Shown one piece after another: positions 31,463 through 41,444 of a DNA stretch of 64,000 nt. Each line of letters opens with the position of its first letter. Position 1 is the first letter of the stretch. The stretch comes from JAWHTC01 sp032586155 (lineage in GTDB: Bacteria > Pseudomonadota > Alphaproteobacteria > Rhodobacterales > Rhodobacteraceae), in contig NZ_JAWHTC010000004.1 in assembly GCF_032586155.1 (NCBI RefSeq), positions 248,001-312,000 on the forward strand, written 5' to 3'. The translations under genes and the position numbers were made by a program. The notes below the pieces were generated by a model, which was given only the letters and a program-made list of their open reading frames with translations, did no database searches and was not told where the DNA came from.

Positions 31463-32428
31463 TCAGCGCCCGCGGATGCGTGGGTCCAGCGCGTCGCGCA
31501 ACCCGTCGCCGAGGTAGTTCACCGACAGCACTGTCAGCGAGATGGCAAGGCCCGGTAGCATGACACGTTCGGGGAATTCCTGCATCCGCGGCACCGCATC
31601 GGCCAGCATCTTGCCCCAGGTGGGGAAGTCAGACGGAAAGCCGACGCCTAGGAAGGAAAGCGCAGATTCGGTGATGATCGCGGTGGCAAGGCCAAGCGTG
31701 GCCGACACCATGATCGGCGACAGAACGTTGGGAAGCAGGTGGCGGAAGATGATGCCGCGCGCGGTGGTGCCGGCGGCCGAGGCAGCCAGCACAAACTCGC
31801 GCTCTTTCAGCGCGAGGATATCGCCGCGAACGATCCGGGCGGTCTGCATCCACGAGGTGATGCCGATTACTCCGACGATCAGGATGAACATGCCGGTCTC
31901 GGGTCCGAAATTTGCCCTGAGCGGTTGTCGGAACAGTGTCACGGCCACCAGCAGGAGCGGCAGGATCGGCAGGGAGAGCACCAGGTCGGTGAACCGCATC
32001 AGGATACCGTCAAGCCGTTTGAAGTACCCCGCGAGCACGCCGATCGAGGTGCCGATCAGCATGGTGAGCAGCATTGCAGCCCAGCCCACCGCCATCGAAG
32101 TGCGGCCTCCGGCAATGATCTGGGCCAGGTGATCACGGCCGAGGTTGTCCGAACCAAGCGGATGGGCCCAGCTGATCTTGGCGTCCGAATTCCAGATGAC
32201 GGTATAGATCGGGCGGATGTCCTTGTTGCGGATATCGAGCTTTTTCGGATCGAGTTGCCAGATCAGGTCGCCGAAGAGCACCGCGAGCGTGATGAAGATC
32301 AGGAACCCACCACCCATCAGCGCGCCTTTGTGATGGCTGAACTGATCCCAGACGTCACGCCATTGCGAGCTTGGCGGTGTGGTGATGTCGCGCTCTTCCA
32401 GCGCGTTGAACGCGGTAGGCTCAGTCAT
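31463..32428 (-). CDS. Dipeptide/oligopeptide-type ABC permease (DppC-like)
   Basis: This 321-residue inner-membrane permease of a peptide-type ABC importer has an N-terminal TM (about 37-55), a periplasmic insert 'LDIRNKDIRPIYTVIWNSDAKISWAHPLGSDNLGRDHLAQIIAGGRTS' typical of DppC, and five more TM segments with the EAA loop 'AASAAGTTARGIIFRHLLPNVLSPIMV'. The C-terminal 'LGDGLRDALDPRIRGR' is the family ending. It overlaps the DppB-like gene by 8 bases and is co-translated. Confidence 0.93.
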   Translation of the reverse strand: MTEPTAFNALEERDITTPPSSQWRDVWDQFSHHKGALMGGGFLIFITLAVLFGDLIWQLDPKKLDIRNKDIRPIYTVIWNSDAKISWAHPLGSDNLGRDHLAQIIAGGRTSMAVGWAAMLLTMLIGTSIGVLAGYFKRLDGILMRFTDLVLSLPILPLLLVAVTLFRQPLRANFGPETGMFILIVGVIGITSWMQTARIVRGDILALKEREFVLAASAAGTTARGIIFRHLLPNVLSPIMVSATLGLATAIITESALSFLGVGFPSDFPTWGKMLADAVPRMQEFPERVMLPGLAISLTVLSVNYLGDGLRDALDPRIRGR

Positions 32429-33428
32429 AGCGGATCCTCGGGTCGAGCACGCCGTAAAGGATGTCGGCGATCAGGTTGAAGGCGACGATCAGGATGGCGA
32501 AGATGAAAGAGATCGTCATCACTGTGGGCAGGTCATTGGCGAACAGTGCGTCGATCAGGTAGGCGCCGATGCCATTCACCTTGAACACGACCTCGGTGAT
32601 AATGGCGCCGCCAAAGATGCCGGGGACACCAAGCGCGATCACCGTGACCACCGGGATCATCGAGTTCCTGAGCACATGGACCATCACGACGATGGCTTCG
32701 GAAAGCCCCTTGGCGCGGGCGGTACGGACATAGTCCTGATTGAGATTGTCGAGCATGGCGGCGCGCATGAAACGGCTGATCTGGGCGGTGGTCTGCAGCG
32801 CCAGTACCATCACCGGCATGATCATCTGGCGCACCTGGTAGGTGAAGCTTTCCCAGTCGGTGACGCGATGGGTGGTGTCATAGATCGACGGGAACCAGCC
32901 CAGACCGACGGAAAAGATCACGATCAGCAGCGGCCCGGTGAAGAACGGCGGGATCGAGAAACCGACCATGGTGATGAAAGTCCCGGCCTGGTCGAACACC
33001 GAATACTGGCGATAGGCCGAGTAGATGCCGATCGGAATTGCAATGAGGATGCCGACGATATAGCTGAGGCCAACCACGGTCAGGGTTTGCGGCAGGCGCT
33101 GGATCACGATGTCCATCACCGGCGAGCGGGTCTGCCACGAGATCACCCGGAGCTTGCCTTCGGAAAAACTGGTGCCGAAGAGATAGTCGAACAGCACCTG
33201 CGGTTCGATCCAGAAGACCTGGATCAGCCATTTCAGATACTGGATATGCACCGGCTGGCCAAGGCCGAGCGCTTCGCGCATCTTCTGTTTGACTTCCGGC
33301 GGTACGGTCAGGGGCACCTGGGCCATCGGGTCGCCAGGGGCGAGCTGCAGCAGCAGGAAGATCACCAGTGAAATGAAGATGAGCGTCGGGATCGCAAGGA
33401 CCAGTCTGCGGATGGTGAATGTCAGCAT
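32421..33428 (-). CDS. Dipeptide/oligopeptide-type ABC permease (DppB-like)
   Basis: This 335-residue permease partner has the DppB start 'MLTFTIRRLVLAIPTLIFISLVIFLLLQLAPGDPMA' and six TM segments. The EAA loop reads 'YVRTARAKGLSEAIVVMVHVLRNSMIPVVTVIALGVPGIFGGAIITE', and the protein ends 'GVLDPRIRYD'. The 'SPQVLFDYLFGTSF'-like insert ('EPQVLFDYLFGTSF') is found in this transporter group. It lies downstream of the substrate-binding protein gene with a 94-base gap. Confidence 0.93.
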   Translation of the reverse strand: MLTFTIRRLVLAIPTLIFISLVIFLLLQLAPGDPMAQVPLTVPPEVKQKMREALGLGQPVHIQYLKWLIQVFWIEPQVLFDYLFGTSFSEGKLRVISWQTRSPVMDIVIQRLPQTLTVVGLSYIVGILIAIPIGIYSAYRQYSVFDQAGTFITMVGFSIPPFFTGPLLIVIFSVGLGWFPSIYDTTHRVTDWESFTYQVRQMIMPVMVLALQTTAQISRFMRAAMLDNLNQDYVRTARAKGLSEAIVVMVHVLRNSMIPVVTVIALGVPGIFGGAIITEVVFKVNGIGAYLIDALFANDLPTVMTISFIFAILIVAFNLIADILYGVLDPRIRYD

Positions 33429-33522
33429 TCGAAGGTGCCTTTGATCGGGGGCGTCATGCGGTCACGCAGATGCAGAAAGGGTGCCCCGCGCGGCGGCGGA
33501 ACACCCAGATTTGTCAGTTCGC

Positions 33523-35223
33523 TTACTTGATGCGATGCCAGTCGGCAACATTCCACAGTTCGCTGTCCCAGGTGTTGAGAACAACACCGCCGAGGGTCAT
33601 CGAGTGGGCCGAGACACGGCCACGGTCAACCAGCGGAATGATCGTGTAGGTTTCTTTGGTCAGCATCTCGTTCATCTGCTTGGCCAGCGCATAGCGCTTT
33701 TCAAGGTCCGAGGTGCGGCTCAACTCGTCGATCAGCGCATCATAGGCCGGGTCGCAGAAGCGGTTGATGTTTTCGCCCTGCCATTGGCTTTCCGGCTTGG
33801 GCTCGTTGCCACAACGATACATCGACAGGTAGGCCTGAGGATCGGTGCCGTCGAAGTTGTTGGCGTACATTTCGACGTCGGCATAGAACTTCTGGAACGT
33901 GTCGGGCGAACCCGGGTCACCGCCGAAGAACACCGAAGCGTTCAGGTTGCGCAGCTCGGTTTCCACACCAATCTGTTGCCACCAGTCCTTGATCAGGGCC
34001 TGGAAGTCCTGACGCACGGCGTTGGTCGAGGTCTGGTAGAGGATCGACAGGCGCACGCCGTCCTTGGCGCGAACACCGTCCGAACCCTTGGCCCAGCCGG
34101 CGTCATCCAGAAGCTTGTTGGCACCAGCGATGTCCTGGGTCATGCATTCGGTGTTGTCCGAGGCATAGACCGCCGGTCCGGGAACCAGGTTGCAGGTCGG
34201 ACGACCGGCCTGACCATAGCCCACTTCGACCAGCAGAGTGCGGTCGATGGCCATGGAAAGTGCCTTGCGCACATTGATGTCGCTGAGGAACGGGTGCGGT
34301 GCCTTGACCGTCGAGCGGGTGTCCGCGTCGAGATCGGGCGACGGGTTGGTCAGGTTCATTTCCAGACGTTCAACCAGGGTGCCGAAGGCTGCGATCGGCT
34401 TGCCTTTGCCGCCTTCTGCCATCTTGGCCAGAACGTCGGGAGCCAACTGCATGTTCCACGCATAGTCGAATTCGCCGGTTTCCATCACCGCGCGGCCCGC
34501 AGCCGTGGCATCGCCGCCGCCCTTGAAGGTCAACGTGGCAAAGGCCGGTTTGGCCGGATCGCGATAGTTCGGGTTGGCCGACATCGAGATCACGTCATTG
34601 GGTTTGAATTCATCAACAACGAAGGGGCCGGTACCGATCGGGCCAAAGTTGGCGGTGGTGCATTCCGGGGCCTTGGCACCCATGCAGTCGCCAAACTGTG
34701 CCGCCTGGATGATCGGGCTCTGACCGCCCATGAAGGGGCCGTAGGGGTTCGGTTTGGGTTCCTTGAAGGTCACCGTCACCGTCAGGTCGTCGACCACGTC
34801 GACGCTGTCAACACCGTCGAATTTGGCCAGCTGCGCACAGCCGCCTTCCGGGTGCATGCAGTAGTCGGCGGTGAACTTCACGTCAGCCGAAGTCACAGCA
34901 GAGCCATCCGACCATTTCAGGCCCGACTTGAGCTTCCAGGTGATGGATTTGAGGTCTTCGGAAACACCGCCATTCCCTGTCGTCGGAATTTCTTCGGCCA
35001 GGTAGGGCACGAGGTTGCCGTCTTGGTCGTAGCGACCAAGCGGTTCGATCACCAGCGATGCGGATTCGATGTCCTTGGTGCCGCCCGAGAGATAGGGGTT
35101 CAGAATCGACGGGGCCTGCCAGTAGATAATGCTGACATGGCCATCGGACCCGCGCTCGGCCGAAGCCGCAGGGGCCATCGCAAAAGCAGCAGCCGCGCCG
35201 AGTAGAATGGTCTTGAGTTTCAT
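33523..35223 (-). CDS. Periplasmic substrate-binding protein of a peptide-type ABC importer
   Basis: The 566-residue SBP (family 5) captures peptides or related solutes in the periplasm. It has a signal peptide (M-K-L-K-T-I-L-L-G-A-A-A-A-F-A-M-A-P-A-A-S-A), then 'SIIYWQAPSILNPYLSGGTKD', 'LVPYLAEEIPTT...LKSGLKWSDGSAVTSADVKFT' and 'VRKALSMAIDRTLLVEVGY', which are standard family blocks. The sub-branch with 'PNPYGPFMGGQSPIIQ' is also common in roseobacters. ATG 35223 has AAGGAG upstream. It diverges from the ATPase gene across about 300 bases, so one control region could serve both. Confidence 0.93.
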   Translation of the reverse strand: MKLKTILLGAAAAFAMAPAASAERGSDGHVSIIYWQAPSILNPYLSGGTKDIESASLVIEPLGRYDQDGNLVPYLAEEIPTTGNGGVSEDLKSITWKLKSGLKWSDGSAVTSADVKFTADYCMHPEGGCAQLAKFDGVDSVDVVDDLTVTVTFKEPKPNPYGPFMGGQSPIIQAAQFGDCMGAKAPECTTANFGPIGTGPFVVDEFKPNDVISMSANPNYRDPAKPAFATLTFKGGGDATAAGRAVMETGEFDYAWNMQLAPDVLAKMAEGGKGKPIAAFGTLVERLEMNLTNPSPDLDADTRSTVKAPHPFLSDINVRKALSMAIDRTLLVEVGYGQAGRPTCNLVPGPAVYASDNTECMTQDIAGANKLLDDAGWAKGSDGVRAKDGVRLSILYQTSTNAVRQDFQALIKDWWQQIGVETELRNLNASVFFGGDPGSPDTFQKFYADVEMYANNFDGTDPQAYLSMYRCGNEPKPESQWQGENINRFCDPAYDALIDELSRTSDLEKRYALAKQMNEMLTKETYTIIPLVDRGRVSAHSMTLGGVVLNTWDSELWNVADWHRIK

Positions 35224-35522
35224 TTTTCGCTCCTTGTTGGTGGGCTCGCGCCTCAATCACGTATGGCGTCTTGCGCGCCAATTGCTTGGTTCCAGGATGC
35301 CACCACACAACCACCGAGCGCGCCCGGCAATTGGTAAAAAAACGGACACCACAGAAACTACACCTCGGTATCGAAAACCGAGTCCGGGGAAAAAGCAACC
35401 CTGCCGAAAGGTAAACGCCGATTTTTTCGGCAATCCCGGTGGTTTGATCCAAATGTTTGACATCTCCAAGCTGCCCACATTAGCGTTTGGCATTCGTCAT
35501 CGGGATGAAAGCGGGGGCCAGG

Positions 35523-37367
35523 ATGCTGGACGACACAGGTAACGGGCCGGACAATGGGCCGATCGCCAGGATTGAAAACCTAAGAGTCGAATTTCAGACC
35601 AAGGATGGTCCGGTGCTTGGGGTCGAGGACGTTTCCTTCGAGGTCAATCCGGGCGAAACCGTATGCATCGTTGGTGAATCCGGTTCCGGCAAATCGGTGT
35701 CGTCGCTGTCACTGATGCGGCTGGTCGAGTTTGGCGGCGGCGACATTTCCGGCGGCCGGTTACTGTTTGATCGGCGTGACGGCGGGGTGGCCGATCTGCG
35801 TGAAACTGAACAGGGTCTGATGCGGACGATTCGCGGCAACGAGATCGGAATGATCTTTCAGGAGCCGATGACCGCGCTGAATCCGGTGTTCACCGTCGGG
35901 CGGCAGTTGACCGAAGGGCTGAGGTTGCACCGGGGGATGAACAAGAAGCAGGCCGAGGCGCGGGCGTTGGAGCTTTTACGGCAGGTGCGTATCCCCGAGC
36001 CGGAGCGGCGATTGCAGCAATACCCGCACGAGTTGTCGGGCGGGATGCGCCAGCGGGTTGTGATCGCCATGGCGCTGGCTTGTGAACCGCGTCTACTGAT
36101 TGCCGACGAGCCGACTACGGCGCTGGATGTGACCATCCAAGCGGAGATCCTGGCGTTGATGGACCGGCTGAAACGTGAGACCGGCACTGCGGTGATGTTC
36201 ATCACCCATGACATGGCGGTGGTGGCGCAAATGGCCGACCGCGTGGTGGTTATGTTCCGCGGTAAGAAGGTCGAGGAAGGCCCGGTTGAGGAGATTTTTG
36301 CAAATCCCCAACATGATTACACCAAAGCTTTGTTGAGCGCAGTGCCGCGCCTGGGCGAGATGACCGGCAAGGATTTACCCGAACCGATGAAGCTTTTGGG
36401 TGTTGAAGGTCATTTGACCGACCCCATTCCGGGCAGTGACGAGGTGCTGTTGGAGGTCAAGAACCTTGTCACCCGGTTTCCGGTCAAGGGCGGGTTCTTT
36501 CGCCGTACTGTGGCACAGGTGCACGCGGTCGAAGATGTTTCCTTTACGCTGAAGAAGGGCCGTACGTTAAGCCTTGTCGGGGAATCAGGCTGTGGCAAGT
36601 CGACGGTGGGACGCTCGCTGCTGCGCCTTGTAGAACCCGACAGTGGCCATGTGACGGTTGGCGGTGTGGACATCATGGCACTGGGCCGTAAAGAGCTGCA
36701 AAAAGCCCGCAAGGATATGCAGATGGTGTTCCAGGACCCGTTTGCCAGTCTCAATCCGCAGATGCACCTGATGGACCAAGTGGCAGAGCCGCTGCGCAAT
36801 TTCGGCATGACCAACCGGCAGGATTTGCAGGACCGGGTGGCACAGATTTTCGATCGGGTTGAGTTACCGCGCAGTTTCATGCGGCGGTATCCGCATGAAT
36901 TGTCGGGGGGGCAGCGGCAGCGGGTGGCGATTGCCCGTGCCCTGGCGCTCAATCCGAAACTGATCGTGGCGGATGAAGCGGTGTCGGCTTTGGATGTGAG
37001 CGTGCAGGCGCAGGTGCTGAACTTGATGATGGAATTGCAGGCGGAGCTTGGACTGTCCTACCTGTTTATCAGCCATGACATGGCGGTGGTTGAACGGGTC
37101 AGTCACGATGTCGGTGTGATGTATTTGGGACGGATCGTTGAAATGGGCCCACGCCGGGCAGTGTTCGAGGACCCGCAACATGCCTATACCCAAGCGCTGA
37201 TGAAAGCGGTTCCAATCGCTGATCCAACAAAGAGAAAATCGGAAAAAGATTTGAACTTCAAGCCGATACCGTCTCCAATTCATCCTCTGGATTACACACC
37301 GGAGCCGTCGGAATACCGAGAGGTCTCGCCCGGCCACTTCATCCTGACAACTGATAGCGGGTATTGA
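35523..37367 (+). CDS. Fused double ATPase of the peptide-type ABC importer (DppD-DppF-like)
   Basis: One 614-residue protein carries both ATPase domains that are separate DppD and DppF subunits elsewhere. Domain 1: Walker A 'GESGSGKS' (51-58), signature 'LSGGMRQRV', Walker B 'LLIADEPTTALDV'. Domain 2: Walker A 'GESGCGKST' (352-360), signature 'LSGGQRQRV', 'LIVADEAVSALDV'. Each domain is followed by an oligopeptide-transporter C-terminal part. Both sites look intact. Start choice among 35487 (TTG), 35505 and 35523 is uncertain; I prefer 35523 for its GGGGG spacing. It powers the permeases encoded divergently. A TTGACA box at 35457-35462 lies upstream but its -10 is poor. Confidence 0.92.
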   Translation: MLDDTGNGPDNGPIARIENLRVEFQTKDGPVLGVEDVSFEVNPGETVCIVGESGSGKSVSSLSLMRLVEFGGGDISGGRLLFDRRDGGVADLRETEQGLMRTIRGNEIGMIFQEPMTALNPVFTVGRQLTEGLRLHRGMNKKQAEARALELLRQVRIPEPERRLQQYPHELSGGMRQRVVIAMALACEPRLLIADEPTTALDVTIQAEILALMDRLKRETGTAVMFITHDMAVVAQMADRVVVMFRGKKVEEGPVEEIFANPQHDYTKALLSAVPRLGEMTGKDLPEPMKLLGVEGHLTDPIPGSDEVLLEVKNLVTRFPVKGGFFRRTVAQVHAVEDVSFTLKKGRTLSLVGESGCGKSTVGRSLLRLVEPDSGHVTVGGVDIMALGRKELQKARKDMQMVFQDPFASLNPQMHLMDQVAEPLRNFGMTNRQDLQDRVAQIFDRVELPRSFMRRYPHELSGGQRQRVAIARALALNPKLIVADEAVSALDVSVQAQVLNLMMELQAELGLSYLFISHDMAVVERVSHDVGVMYLGRIVEMGPRRAVFEDPQHAYTQALMKAVPIADPTKRKSEKDLNFKPIPSPIHPLDYTPEPSEYREVSPGHFILTTDSGY

Positions 37368-37392
37368 CCTCGCGCCCCGGTTGATTACCAAG

Positions 37393-37422
37393 TTGCCGTA
37401 GCTGGGTTTCTTGTGGTAATAC
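37393..37422 (+). promoter_or_regulatory. Candidate promoter of the 58-residue exported protein
   Basis: TTGCCG (37393-37398), 18 bases, then TAATAC (37417-37422) resembles a sigma-70 promoter. It lies 68 bases before the ATG at 37490. A GAGGAG box lies at 37461. Confidence 0.35.
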
Positions 37423-37489
37423 TGTGCCACGAGATTTCGGCGCGCTCAAAAAAGGCGCCTGAGGAGAGCTGTACAGAAAGGGCTAAATC

Positions 37490-37666
37490 ATGAAGAAAAT
37501 TGCACTTGCCGCTGCTGTGGCCGGATCGCTGATCGCGATGCCTGCCGTTGCCGAGACCAAAGCCGACCCGTTTGTTTCGACCCAAGGTGCCTTGGGTGGT
37601 ATGGGGCTTGCGGCGATTGGCGCGACGACCGTGTTTATTCTCGTTGCAGCGAGCGACGGCACCTGA
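37490..37666 (+). CDS. 58-residue exported protein with hydrophobic tail
   Basis: A short gene encodes a signal peptide (M-K-K-I-A-L-A-A-A-V-A-G-S-L-I-A, cut likely after A-V-A) and a mature part of about 37 residues: 'ETKADPFVSTQGALGGMG', then the hydrophobic 'LAAIGATTVFILVAASDGT'. The glycine-rich step followed by a membrane-like segment resembles small GfcA/YjbE-type or similar exported proteins. I do not know its role. The gene stands alone: its own candidate promoter (37393), a purine-rich site AGAAAGGGC before the ATG, and a strong terminator 32 bases after the stop. Confidence 0.72.
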   Translation: MKKIALAAAVAGSLIAMPAVAETKADPFVSTQGALGGMGLAAIGATTVFILVAASDGT

Positions 37667-37697
37667 CCCAAAAGGTCCGAACCAATCCAAACCAGAG

Positions 37698-37730
37698 AAA
37701 CCGGGGGCTAAAACAGCCCCCGGTTTTTTT
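37698..37730 (+). terminator. Strong intrinsic terminator after the 58-residue gene
   Basis: AAACCGGGGGCT pairs with AGCCCCCGGTTT (12 pairs) around AAAAC, with a run of seven T at 37724-37730. Confidence 0.92.
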
Positions 37731-37895
37731 AGGTGTATCAGACGGCCAAAAGCCTATTTGTTGCAAAAACAGCGAGCGCCCCGCCTGTTGTCGTATTCAA
37801 GCGGTCGTCGGGTTTGGCCAAGTTCCGCTTCAACTCGATTGCGAATGATACTAGCGTGGATTGGGTTGGATCGGGAAGCAGCAGGGCAGGGCAGG

Positions 37896-39059
<1,164 letters not shown>

Positions 39060-39062
39060 ACC

Positions 39063-40229
39063 ATGGTCGTGCGCAACCGTATTGCAGAGATGGCCAGCGA
39101 GGTCGCCGAATGGCGACGTGATTTCCACGCCCATCCCGAACTTCGGTTCGAAGAGCATCGCACGGCGGCGCGGGTGGCCGAGCTTTTGCGCGAATTTGGC
39201 TGTGATGAAGTGATCGAAGGCTTTGGCGGCACCGGTGTGGTCGGGGTGATCCACGGGAGCAAGGACAGCAAGGGCCGGGTTCTGGGCTATCGCGCGGACA
39301 TGGACGCACTGCCGATTATCGAAGCGACGGGCTTGGACCATGCCTCGACCAATCCAGGCAAGATGCATGCCTGTGGTCACGATGGGCATACATCGATGCT
39401 TTTGGGGGCTGCAAAATACCTGTGTGAAACCAGGGGGTTCGACGGCAAAGTTGTGCTGGTATTCCAGCCCGCCGAAGAGGGCGGCGGCGGGGCGCGAGCA
39501 ATGCTGGATGCGGGGCTGATGGAGCGTTGGGGCGTCCAGGAAATCTATGGCATGCACAACTGGCCCGGCATGGCAGTGGGCGAATTTGGCGTGCGCAGCG
39601 GGCCGCTTCTGGCCTCGGCTGACAAGTTCGAGATCACGGTGCGCGGCAAGGGCGGGCATGGGGCGATGCCGCATCAGGCGGTGGATACCACGCTGGTGGC
39701 GGCGCAGATCGTTGTTGCGCTGCAGTCGATTGCAAGTCGCAATGTGCATCCCTTGCGGAATGTGGTGGTGTCGGTCTGCGCGCTTCATACCGAGACAGAG
39801 ACCTATAACGTGATCCCGGATTCGGTGCATATGATGGGCACGGTACGTACCTATGACAAAGAAGTGCAGGCGCTGGTGCAAGAGCGGATCGGGGCGCTGG
39901 CCCAATCGACGGCGGCGGCCTATGGTGCCGAAGCTGAATTGAATTATCTTGGCGGGCCACCGGCGCTGATCAATCACGAGGCCGAGGCCGACCTGGCGGC
40001 GCAAGTGGCGCAAGAGGTGGCAGGGGTCGTGCATCGTGACTTTGATCCGTCCATGGGCGGCGAGGACTTTGCCGAGATGTTGGAGGCACGGCCGGGCTGT
40101 TACCTGTTGATTGGCAACGGGGACAGCGCGGCGCTGCACAATCCGAAATACGAGTTCAATGACGAGGCCATACCGGTGGGAGTCAGCTGGTACGCTGAAA
40201 TGGCCGAGAAACGCATGCCATTGGGCTGA
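39063..40229 (+). CDS. M20 amidohydrolase (hippurate-hydrolase-like), first copy
   Basis: The 388-residue M20D-type metalloenzyme cleaves amide bonds of N-acyl amino acids such as hippurate or indole-acetyl conjugates in relatives. Landmarks: 'WRRDFHAHPELRFEEHRTA', 'GYRADMDALPI', the metal-binding 'MHACGHDGHTSMLLGAAKYL' (near 101-120), 'VLVFQPAEEGGGGARAMLDAG' and 'GGEDFAEMLEARPGCYLLIGNGD'. The ATG at 39063 follows four bases after the previous stop. The protein downstream at 40259 is a close paralogue, so these are a tandem duplication. Exact substrate unknown. Confidence 0.91.
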   Translation: MVVRNRIAEMASEVAEWRRDFHAHPELRFEEHRTAARVAELLREFGCDEVIEGFGGTGVVGVIHGSKDSKGRVLGYRADMDALPIIEATGLDHASTNPGKMHACGHDGHTSMLLGAAKYLCETRGFDGKVVLVFQPAEEGGGGARAMLDAGLMERWGVQEIYGMHNWPGMAVGEFGVRSGPLLASADKFEITVRGKGGHGAMPHQAVDTTLVAAQIVVALQSIASRNVHPLRNVVVSVCALHTETETYNVIPDSVHMMGTVRTYDKEVQALVQERIGALAQSTAAAYGAEAELNYLGGPPALINHEAEADLAAQVAQEVAGVVHRDFDPSMGGEDFAEMLEARPGCYLLIGNGDSAALHNPKYEFNDEAIPVGVSWYAEMAEKRMPLG

Positions 40230-40258
40230 GGGGCCCGGCAGAAACCTAGGAGCGAGAC

Positions 40259-41419
40259 ATGCCTGTAAAGAACCGATTTGCCGAACTGCACAGTGAGATC
40301 ACCGAGTGGCGGCGTGATATTCACGCCCATCCGGAGCTGTTGTTCGATACGCACCGCACTTCGGCGCTGGTGGCAGAGAAGCTTAAGGAATTTGGCTGTG
40401 ACGAGGTGGTGACCGGGATTGGCCGCACGGGCGTTGTCGGCGTGATCAAGGGCAAGAGCGATAAATCCGGTAAAGTCATTGGCTTGCGCGCCGATATGGA
40501 TGCTCTGCCGATCGAAGAGGCGACCGGGGTCGACTATGCCAGCGAGACACCCGGCATGATGCATGCCTGTGGTCATGACGGGCATACGGCAATGCTTCTT
40601 GGAGCCGCGAAATATCTGGCAGAGACGCGCAATTTCGACGGCACGGCGGTGGTGATCTTCCAGCCTGCCGAAGAAGGCGGCGGTGGCGGCAAGGAGATGT
40701 GCGACGACGGGATGATGAAGCAGTTCAACATCCACGAAGTGTACGGGATGCATAACTGGCCGGGGCAGCCGGTGGGTGCGTTTGCCATCCGTTCGGGTCC
40801 GTTCTTTGCCGCGACGGATGTGTTCGAGATCAATTTCGAGGGGCTTGGCGGCCATGCGGCGAAACCACATGAGACGGTGGATACGACGGTTATGGCGGCG
40901 CAGGCGGTGTTGGCGTTGCAGACGATTGCCAGCCGCAATGCCGATCCGATCGACCGGATCGTGGTCTCGGTGACGTCGTTCGAGACCTCGTCCAAAGCGT
41001 TCAACGTGATTCCGCAGGGTGTTCAGATCAAGGGCACCGTGCGCACGATGAGTCCCGAGATGCGTGATCTTGCAGAAAAACGAATCGCCGAGATTTGTTC
41101 CGGCATAGCGACGACCTTCGGTGGCAGCGTCGATGTGAATTATGACCGCAACTACCCGGTGATGGACAACCACCCGGAGCAGACCGATTTCGCCATCGAG
41201 GTGGCCAAGTCGGTCTCCGGCGTATGCGAAGAGGCGCCGCTGGTGATGGGAGGCGAAGATTTTGCCTTCATGTTGGAGGAACGCCCCGGCGCCTATATCC
41301 TAGTCGGCAATGGCGACACGGCGCATGTTCACCACCCGAAGTACAATTTCAACGACGAGGCCATCCCGGCAGGGTGCTCGTGGTATGCCGAGATCGTCGA
41401 GAAACGGCTGCCGGTGTGA
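40259..41419 (+). CDS. M20 amidohydrolase (hippurate-hydrolase-like), second copy
   Basis: This 386-residue paralogue of the gene just upstream has 'WRRDIHAHPELLFDTHRTS', 'GLRADMDALPI', 'MHACGHDGHTAMLLGAAKYLAETR', 'VVIFQPAEEGGGGGKEMCDDGMM', and 'GGEDFAFMLEERPGAYILVGNGDTAHVHHP'. By eye the two copies share long identical blocks, differing mainly around the substrate-side loops. AGGAG precedes the ATG by a short gap. The last M20 gene in the cluster is followed by a palindromic repeat at 41421. Confidence 0.92.
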   Translation: MPVKNRFAELHSEITEWRRDIHAHPELLFDTHRTSALVAEKLKEFGCDEVVTGIGRTGVVGVIKGKSDKSGKVIGLRADMDALPIEEATGVDYASETPGMMHACGHDGHTAMLLGAAKYLAETRNFDGTAVVIFQPAEEGGGGGKEMCDDGMMKQFNIHEVYGMHNWPGQPVGAFAIRSGPFFAATDVFEINFEGLGGHAAKPHETVDTTVMAAQAVLALQTIASRNADPIDRIVVSVTSFETSSKAFNVIPQGVQIKGTVRTMSPEMRDLAEKRIAEICSGIATTFGGSVDVNYDRNYPVMDNHPEQTDFAIEVAKSVSGVCEEAPLVMGGEDFAFMLEERPGAYILVGNGDTAHVHHPKYNFNDEAIPAGCSWYAEIVEKRLPV

Positions 41420-41420
41420 C

Positions 41421-41443
41421 GGTGCGCATGATGCGCACCCTAC
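41421..41443. repeat. Palindromic GGTGCG...CGCACC-CTAC repeat, copy 2
   Basis: GGTGCGCAT-G-ATGCGCACC (41421-41439) is a perfect palindrome with nine-base arms, followed by CTAC, as in the copy at 19408-19431. It begins right after the stop of the second hippurate-hydrolase-like gene. Confidence 0.6.
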
Positions 41444-41444
41444 A

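Noticed and set aside
33481..35205. 574-residue open frame on the plus strand opposite the substrate-binding protein
   Set aside because: Antisense to a gene with signal peptide and SBP family blocks; no independent start signal or homology.
35417..35431. GCCGA-T5-TCGGC hairpin between the binding-protein and ATPase genes
   Set aside because: A five-pair stem in a divergent promoter region with no following T-run on either side; too short to call.
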